Source: Xanthostigma xanthostigma
Lineage: Eukaryota > Arthropoda > Insecta > Raphidioptera > Raphidiidae
Assembly: GCA_963575645.1 (NCBI GenBank)
Contig: OY754470.1
Span: 11,664,501 to 11,728,500, forward strand
DNA length: 64,000 bases
Reading direction: 5' to 3'
The stretch's first letter is position 1. Each line of letters begins with the position of its first letter. A program made the position numbers and the translations under genes. The notes under the pieces were generated by a model. The model was given only the letters and a program-made list of their open reading frames with translations. It was not told the origin of the DNA and made no database searches. Below, in pieces: positions 57,990 through 64,000 of this stretch.

Positions 57990-59775
57990 AACTGAGTGTC
58001 CTATATCAATTCTATAGTATATCACCGTTTGACGAGATTTATTTTGGTTGCGGAACACTTGAAAAAAGAATTACCAGACTATAATTATATATTCATCAGG
58101 GTTCAATGTAAAGTTTGAGATGGTAAATTGTGCAAGTTATTTTTATATACATAGTGATCATTAAATAATGAAATTATTTCTACAGATTTTTTTATTTAAA
58201 AATACCATTAAAACAGTTTATTGATAAAAATTTGTTGTGTCCAATGTTAAAATTTAAATTATAACCTGCTATTTTATTGTATTGTGGCAAATACCATATT
58301 ATATTTTGGTACTATATTGTGTTAACTGTTAACACGCTGTTGAGTTGATATTGTATTTTACTCCTATTGCATTAATAATTATTATAATTTGTTATAAATA
58401 AATATTTTGTGAAATTAAATAAATTATATTTTTGTTTGCAAAAAAAATTAAAAAAATATTGTTCCGTTTAATTTTAATTTGACCAGTCAAAAGTTAACAA
58501 CTATAACTAAAACATTTAAAGCAAAACTTAATATATTATGTACAATCATTCCATTCAAAAATTAACAAATGAAAATTTGGAAACGTTATTACAAACAAAT
58601 AAAAAGTCAAAAAAATGTTATTTCTTGTTTACTTATTAAAATTTAATTTCTGTCCATAGTTCCCTAATCAAAAAGAACAAATATTTGAAAATAACCCAAA
58701 CTGGAGTTTTTTCTAGTTTCTGTAAAGTTAGCTTTTGCGTACTTGTTCAGTTTTGCATGATTGCTCCTCAATTGTACACACTGATTCCACGCGGACGAAG
58801 TTGCGGGCAAAAGCTAATTTCCTATAATTCTCCCAATTTGTTATTAAGTAAGAACTAAATTGAAGTTAAAGTGATTGAGAAACGGACGATAATTGCAATG
58901 ATTAGGTATAATTATTATATACCTAGGTACACTGTGAGTTTTCATGTTCAGATTTATCAATTAAAAATGTTATTTATCTATTACATTTATCATACGCTCT
59001 GTCATTTTGTGAATGTGATAACGTCTATAGCAATGAATAGTTGATACAGTTCATTTTTCAGACAGGGATAAATGATTGTTTTCAGAAGTCAATACGTAAC
59101 TGCTACCTACATAATATCTAATATCTAAAGGCACGGGCTGTAATACTTGAAATAAATAACACTGAGTTTCTGGTACGACTTGCAGTATTAAATCAAATTA
59201 TAAGAAAGTCATTTGTTTTCAACTAAATGAAGATCTCTCTTTAAATGAAAACAAATGGCATTCTTAAATCTGCAATCAAACCTCAAAGTCAGAGGACCCA
59301 TTACGACCTTATGTATGCAATCAACTACATCACGTAGGATATTTAAATATTTTAAAAATGTTCACACCCAAAGTTCAAAAACAAATACCTACAGACAAAA
59401 AATAAGGATATTGCTTTCAGTGGATACGCTTAGTTTAAAATTTACAAAATGAAAGCACACATTATTCCATACACAATATACTACGAATGAGGACTTAAAT
59501 ATTATTGTTCTGCGAACCTGAATTTTATATAAATAAAATATGACGTACAATTTATCAATTCATTAAAAGAAAAACATTTTATTTTACGTATACATCTAGT
59601 TTAGTGAAAAATGTGAATAAATTGCCCTGATCCGATTTGATTAATTATATGTTTGTGTTTATATAAGGATAATGAAAATTTTGTTAAATTTTTTTATAAT
59701 TTCATTGATTTTGGATAGATGCCTTAAAAAGACGATAATAATTACATAATAATAAATATTATTAATTAATATTAA
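57990..59775. other. Intergenic DNA; worn Helitron-like end at 58770-58816
   Basis: No gene. CACACTGATTCCACGCGGAC then GCGGGCAAAAGCTAAT at 58776-58817 resembles a Helitron 3' end with CTAGT decayed to CTAAT. The rest is AT-rich without recognised structure. Confidence 0.4.
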
Positions 59776-60320
59776 TGTAACAAAACTGACAAATAACTGT
59801 TCTTTGTTGATGGTTAAAAATATTTATTTACAAAAAGAAACGTTAACAATAACAAAATCAAACTAAGAAGTACTTATCTGATAATAACGAAAAATTAAAT
59901 AATAAAATAAGTAACGAAAAACAAACGAATTCTAAAACATCACTAAACTACTACGTACACAAAATATTTATATCTCACAGATGTCTGCAGTTTATCTTTA
60001 TATTTATTTAGAACACTATTATTAATTATTTATTTATGTCGCGCACTGTTCATTGTCACTGACATTGACTATTCTGACTGACTGTCTACCTCCACGCTAG
60101 CGCTGTTTATATACGTTCTTTAGCCGCGTTCTGGAACATTCGCCGACGTTCTCGAAACTTCGGCATTCTTCTATGCTTCCGATGACAATGCGTGTAACAA
60201 TACGCGTAACATTGCGCGCATTGTTGTCAATGTTGTCTATTGTTGTCTAATGCGAGTATTGTTGTCTACACGGCTCTGACAATAATGCACTGCCGTTGCC
60301 TCCAGTGGCGGCTCGTTACA
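59776..60320 (-). mobile_element. Solo LTR 2 (Gypsy-type), heat-shock-element array
   Basis: Read on the minus strand it starts TGTAACGAGCCGCCACTGG and ends CAGTTTTGTTACA. It is flanked by TTAA on both sides (59772-59775 and 60321-60324), a 4-bp duplication. The end CAGTTTTGTTACA equals that of solo LTR 1. Minus-strand order is U3 with heat-shock elements (60129-60171), TATATAAA (60113-60106), an initiator region CAGTCAGTCAG near 60083-60074, then several AATAAA. No internal retroviral genes are present. TTAA flanks could also suggest piggyBac, but the TG...CA ends, promoter and poly(A) layout favour an LTR. Confidence 0.75.
60074..60171 (-). promoter_or_regulatory. Phased heat-shock elements, TATA and initiator in solo LTR 2
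   Basis: Two perfect elements TTCtgGAAcaTTC (60129-60141) and TTCtcGAAacTTC (60149-60161) lie side by side. TTC starts at 60129, 60139, 60149, 60159 and 60169, exactly 10 bp apart. TATATAAA follows 16 bp downstream on the minus strand and the initiator 30-34 bp beyond that. Confidence 0.7.
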
Positions 60321-60324
60321 TTAA

Positions 60325-60589
60325 TATAATTTTCATTGACACTAGATAATACATGAGTTAGGATTATATTGGGGTGAAAAAATCTGCCACTGGGGTTGAT
60401 TGGTGATGCAAACACATCATTCTATATGTTCGATTTTCAACGGTATCTTGATACTATAAAATAGAATATGGATAAGATTTATTTTTTCTATAAAACTATT
60501 GCGTATCGTCATTCGTCAGTGACGCCACTCTTCTGGGTGTTATAAATTAAAACATGAATGTTTCTACAGATATCATGTCTGAACATTTT
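60325..60589. other. Intergenic DNA, nothing recognised
   Basis: No gene or repeat recognised. Confidence 0.4.
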
Positions 60590-60842
60590 TTTGACGTGAT
60601 AACGTCTTATAAATTGATGAAACACCAGCTGCACGCACGAAAAAGTGTAACGCCGTAACGTTCCGCCTGACCCTGTGCGTGCAAGCGAGAGCGCAGTATA
60701 AGCGATAGAGAAGCACGATCGGCCCAAGTTTGACAGCTACTAAAATTTAGGTTATGTATTATTAAATATGATATTCGAGCGGAATACGTTATTTAGTAAA
60801 ACTATCGTCCGTAAACCGACTTTACAGACAACCAATTTTTTT
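60590..60842 (+). repeat. Family B repeat, copy 5 (short form)
   Basis: GACGTGATAACGTCTTATAA through GTAACGTTCCGCCTGACCCT, TTTGACAGCTACTAAAATTT and TTTACAGACAACCAATTTTT. Same short interior as copy 1. Flanked by T-runs. Confidence 0.8.
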
Positions 60843-61205
60843 TTATTTGTTTCCAGTTTCAGTAAAAATGTTTCACTTTTACGGTTGTATACAATAATAA
60901 AATCATGTTTATGTCATTGTTATAACACGAATGCCTTTGTTTTCTTTATATTCATAAAGAATAACGATTAAACTGCTCATCTTGCAATTTTTTTATTCGT
61001 CACCTGTCATCTGTCATAGACACGCAATAGACCCCTCAGGTGAAAAACACATTCGCTGGATTGGTAAATAGGGATTTTGCAACGTGTATGTATTTCTGAG
61101 TCTCATGATTTTACCATTCCAAGTGGAGATAATGATACTAATTTAGGTCAAAATGGAATTTTTTAAATTTTTAAATATTTTTTCGTTTTGAGGTCACCCC
61201 AGTCC

Positions 61206-61608
61206 AATAGATAGATAGATAGATAGATATATTTACACAATAAGATAGTACTATACTACATATGTGACGTCAAAACACATTAAAATTCATAATTAAAAAA
61301 TTCATCTACAGTATAAAACAGTTTTTGGTTAGGATGCTCCTCAGTGATTTTGATATCATTAGGCAATTTATTGTAAAGTTTGAGAGACACATAAGTAAAA
61401 CTTTTTGAATAGTAGCTAGTCTATGTAGCGGCAACGTAAGGGAATTTTTATGCCGTGTATCATAATCATGTAATTCTGAGTTAGTTTCAAACAAATCTTG
61501 CTCTTTTTTGACATAAACTAAGCAATGATAAATATACAAGGCTGAGAGAGTCATTATTCGATACTTAATAAAAAGAGGTCGACAGTGCTCAAGTCTTGCC
61601 ACTCCATA
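61206..61608 (-). pseudogene. LINE (CR1/Jockey-like) C-terminal fragment with (ATCT)n tail
   Basis: Minus strand 61602-61306 is open: PLFIKYRIMTLSALYIYHCL, VYVKKEQDLF, LHDYDTRHKNSLTLPLHRLA. The YDTRHKN...LP motif is the standard C-terminus of CR1/Jockey-type ORF2 proteins. The frame is intact to a stop but contains no RT motifs, so this is a short 5'-truncated insertion. The 3' end is a (TAGA)n tract at 61207-61231 (ATCT on the element strand), matching the simple-repeat tails of such LINEs. Confidence 0.75.
61207..61231. repeat. (TAGA)n microsatellite, LINE tail
   Basis: About six TAGA units at the 3' end of the LINE fragment on the minus strand. Confidence 0.9.
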
Positions 61609-61967
61609 AACATAGTTTTGGAAAAACTCTGTGGGTCTGTTTGTCTGTATACACGTTTTCCTAAACTGTCATTTTATGTTATCCAAATACGATAAAATTG
61701 AAATTTCTTCCCAGTAAAACTTGTTTTGAATGATTGACTAACAGAAATTACCTAGTGTAAATTCTTCTGTTCTGTACATATACACCATTAACATGAAAAA
61801 ATGACAGTATTATTGTTCGTATATCTTTTAAACCACAAATTTGGTTATTAGTATAAATCTTAGCAGGTTATAAGATTCCACAAACGAATTCTAAATTTTC
61901 TTAAGAAACTGAAACTAAGTAGATAAGCCTAATAATATATTTATTTGTATTTAAATAATCCCTACTT

Positions 61968-62075
61968 AAATTTTCCAAAAAAAAAAGAAACAAATTGTTG
62001 AGTACTCTAAAACTCTAAAATTTAGAGTTATGTACTCAACAATTTGTTTCTTTTTATTTTGGAAACTTTAAAGTA
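61968..62075. repeat. Hairpin repeat (GAAACAAATTGTTGAGTACT arms)
   Basis: Arms of about 45 bp with AAAGAAACAAATTGTTGAGT and ACTCAACAATTTGTTTCTTT pair around AAACTCTAAAATTTAGAGTT. The outer bases TTTTCCAAAA / TTTTGGAAAC extend the pairing. Confidence 0.8.
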
Positions 62076-62212
62076 TTTAAATAGGTAAATGTGAAATTGC
62101 TGTAAGTAGCTAAGATTTAGGGTCTTAATCTTACCTACTTATAGAAATTTTAAAATACTTATTTAAATACATTACATTCATCAGGAGCAGTCTAATTTCG
62201 TACTCTTAATTC

Positions 62213-62668
62213 CGTTGCACACGAGGCTGGATTTGCCTATAGGTTCCTTGCTAGATTTCACTATACTAGTTTTCTAGCGCTGGTTTTCTTAATTGCCATT
62301 ATGACGTGCTCGCTTCACACGAGCCGTCTTTACAAGCTTGCTCTGCAGGTAGATTCGGTGCGCGCGTAGTGATAGTAAGAACGGCAACAAAAATGCATGT
62401 TTATTGTCTCTGAACAGAACACACACTATGGCATAGTGTTTGTGTGTGGGCGCTTGTTTAAGTCACCCACGTGACAAGATACTGCTTCTTGATTGGTTCT
62501 TGCTCATACCTAGCAGAGGACCTAGTAAGAAAAATGCCCCTGATCTAATTTTCAAATCCATCTTGTGAGCTAGCAGGCGAGTCCGTAGTGACGTATTTCC
62601 AGCTCCGTACCCAGCCTACCGGCCAGCAGAAGTCCAAGCAGTGTTTCTAGCCTCGTGTGCAGCGGCCT
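62213..62668. mobile_element. Family G MITE, copy 2
   Basis: Left TIR GTTGCACACGAGGCTGGATTT, right TIR AGCCTCGTGTGCAGCGG. The interior matches 43276-43699 (CACGTGACAAGATA, TTGATTGGTTCTTGCTC, AAATCCATCTTGTGAGCTAG). No transposase. Confidence 0.8.
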
Positions 62669-62669
62669 A

Positions 62670-62990
62670 ATTCTCTGTCATCTAGAATTGTACTCACACA
62701 AAAACAAGTGATTGTTCCAAATAGAAAAAAGACAAGAGGTGTCGTGGGACATCCGGTTGGAACGAAGTTCTTTTCGCTATTTATTATGTATCATATAATT
62801 TATTTATTAATTTGTCTGTTAAATTATTCGAAAATTTTATTTATAATATAATATGATTGAGAATTAAACAAAAATTAATCGTGTGATTTGCAATAAATAA
62901 TAAATAAATAATATAACATTTGTTGCGCATGTATCGGGACTCAAATTCGGCACATCCGCATGACAGATGAGTATTCACTGAACCATTGAC
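62670..62990. other. Intergenic AT-rich DNA, nothing recognised
   Basis: No gene. The 64-codon frame starting in the MITE is not supported. Confidence 0.4.
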
Positions 62991-62999
62991 ATTGCTTAA

Positions 63000-63395
63000 A
63001 TATCGCTATTTATATAGGTTTAATAACAAATCGTGAAGTTAGAAGGCGTTGCACTTCACAAAATAATAATGTCAAATACTGACAAATATTTGAAATAGCA
63101 TCCGTTTTTAAACAAATGCAATCTTTTTATTTTAAGACAGAACATACGCAATCTTTAAATGTCCATAACACACTGTGTAAGAGAAAAGGATAACCGAAAC
63201 ACGTGCGCGATGTATTAGGCAAAATCGAATTTATATATAGTGTTTATTTCTGCTTTTTTATGTATAAAAAAAATATTTGCGCGAATTCTGTTAAATACGA
63301 AATATATGTAAAATGTTCTCCTCTTTCGTTTAAGACAGGTTTCGAACCGATCTAATTTAAATAGACCGAATTATAAGCGAAAAACTTTTTTGTTT
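63000..63395 (-). repeat. Family B-related fragment, copy 6 (diverged)
   Basis: Minus-strand matches to the long form of family B: AAATGCAACGCCTTCTAA-type (63041-63060), GACATTTA/TTTTGTGAA blocks, and ATTTAAATTAGATCGGTT..GAAACCTGTCTTAAACGAAA with GAGGAGAACATTTTAC (63305-63375). Neither terminal motif is present, so it is internal and old. Confidence 0.55.
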
Positions 63396-63626
63396 TTTAT
63401 TTGCTTCCTTCTGGGATCAAAATTCTGTCCAATGTCCTATATTATAAGTGTACCAAATTTCAACTGTCTATGACTACGGATAGACATACAATAGGTAAAT
63501 ATACCTATATGTATTTTTTTTCTTATACTTTTTTCTTTTTTCTCCATTTATATCTATAACGTCCCATAAGGAACTTCTTTCCAATAAGGATCTTCGTGCC
63601 AAAAAAAAATATGCTGTAATATACTA

Positions 63627-63720
63627 ATTACACCACACGGGCAGAAAGCTTGATATTTCTGCAATGTGCATCATAAAACGCAGTTCAAGGCTCTTAAACC
63701 TTCAGCCCGTGTGGTGTAAT
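63627..63720. repeat. Short hairpin repeat (ATTACACCACACGGGC arms)
   Basis: ATTACACCACACGGGC (63627-63642) and GCCCGTGTGGTGTAAT (63705-63720) are perfect inverted copies around a loop of 62 bp. The word AATATACTA flanks both sides. Confidence 0.8.
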
Positions 63721-64000
63721 ATACTATTTCTTGTAACTAAGCATTAATATTTCAAAATTTCAAATCATAACGCCTGAGTGGGCTGTGCATCTAACTAGAA
63801 TTACAACGGTATAACCATAAGAGAAGTAAATATTTGGTTAGCAGTTATTAAATTTGACTAGCAACAAAAATCAGCCGTAAAATCATTTGGTCAGCATACA
63901 AAGATTTTGTTTGCAATAAATAAAAATCGGGTGGCAATCCATGTTCTGCAAAGAATATTAATAAGGGTCAGTACTTTAATCATAAACGGGCAGTTAGCAA

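Larger units (their letters stand above)
61080..61860 (-). repeat. Family D repeat, copy 4, split by a LINE insertion
   Basis: Left part (61110-61200: CATTCCAAGTGGAGATAATG, TTTAGGTCAAAATGGAA, TTTCGTTTTGAGGTCACCCC) matches the end of copy 2 reversed. The right part resumes at about 61615 with TTTTGGAAAAACTCTGTGGG and TCTGTTTGTCTG. The LINE fragment lies exactly between. Confidence 0.6.

Noticed and set aside
59772-60324. piggyBac element (TTAA flanks)
   Set aside because: The ends are TG...CA and the body has an LTR-like promoter and poly(A) order; TTAA can be a 4-bp Gypsy duplication by chance.

Overview
This is a strongly AT-rich, gene-poor window of insect nuclear DNA, almost certainly from a moth or butterfly. 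The evidence is a two-exon gene for the insect zinc-finger protein No ocelli (Noc), a dense load of short non-autonomous repeats of types common in Lepidoptera (Helitron-like ends finishing in CTAGT, CACGAGGCTGG-type terminal repeats, palindromic foldback elements), and decayed LINE, mariner, hAT and pogo remnants. No bacterial operon, CRISPR array or intact viral gene is visible.

Layout. 1-7.4 kb: repeat families A, B and D, an hAT-type MITE with a perfect 8-bp target duplication, a TIR element with internal tandem duplications, and a LINE tail. 7.7-8.35 kb: a solo LTR with heat-shock-element, TATA and initiator sequences, followed by one unassigned coding-like exon. 9.4-14.7 kb: foldbacks, family D, two hammerhead-like cores and two minisatellite fields. 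14.7-24 kb: mostly featureless AT-rich sequence with Helitron-like tandem copies and a family B copy. 24.3-30.3 kb: two inverted copies of a tRNA-like-plus-hairpin element (family E), with a second 83-bp minisatellite between them. 30.9-40.8 kb: a LINE RT fragment, several foldbacks including a 1.03-kb near-perfect palindrome, a broken mariner and a Helitron-like element. 41-51 kb: MITEs, an hAT-like element with a nested hairpin, and a pogo/Tigger-type MITE. 51.3-53.8 kb: noc. 54-64 kb: intergenic DNA with nested repeats (B inside A, LINE inside D) and a second heat-shock-element solo LTR.

The only confidently functional protein gene is noc: 29 codons, a 107-bp intron and 472 further codons, giving 501 aa. 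It has the Sp motif, FKPY Groucho-type motif, buttonhead-box-like cysteines and a single C2H2 finger of the NET family. Noc is a transcriptional repressor, and a large, gene-free, repeat-filled flank is usual for such developmental regulators.

The most interesting signals are: (1) five or more hammerhead-ribozyme-like cores sharing the layout stem I / YTGANGAT / stem II / GAAACGTY / stem I, placed in or beside palindromic repeats, as expected for the small Penelope-associated hammerheads; (2) two unrelated-looking solo LTRs that both carry perfect heat-shock elements just upstream of TATA and initiator, one with five TTC half-sites in exact 10-bp phase; (3) a 1-kb hairpin-forming inverted repeat; (4) repeat families shared between distant places that allow nested insertions to be ordered in time. 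All coordinates of repeat edges were read by eye and may be off by several bases.
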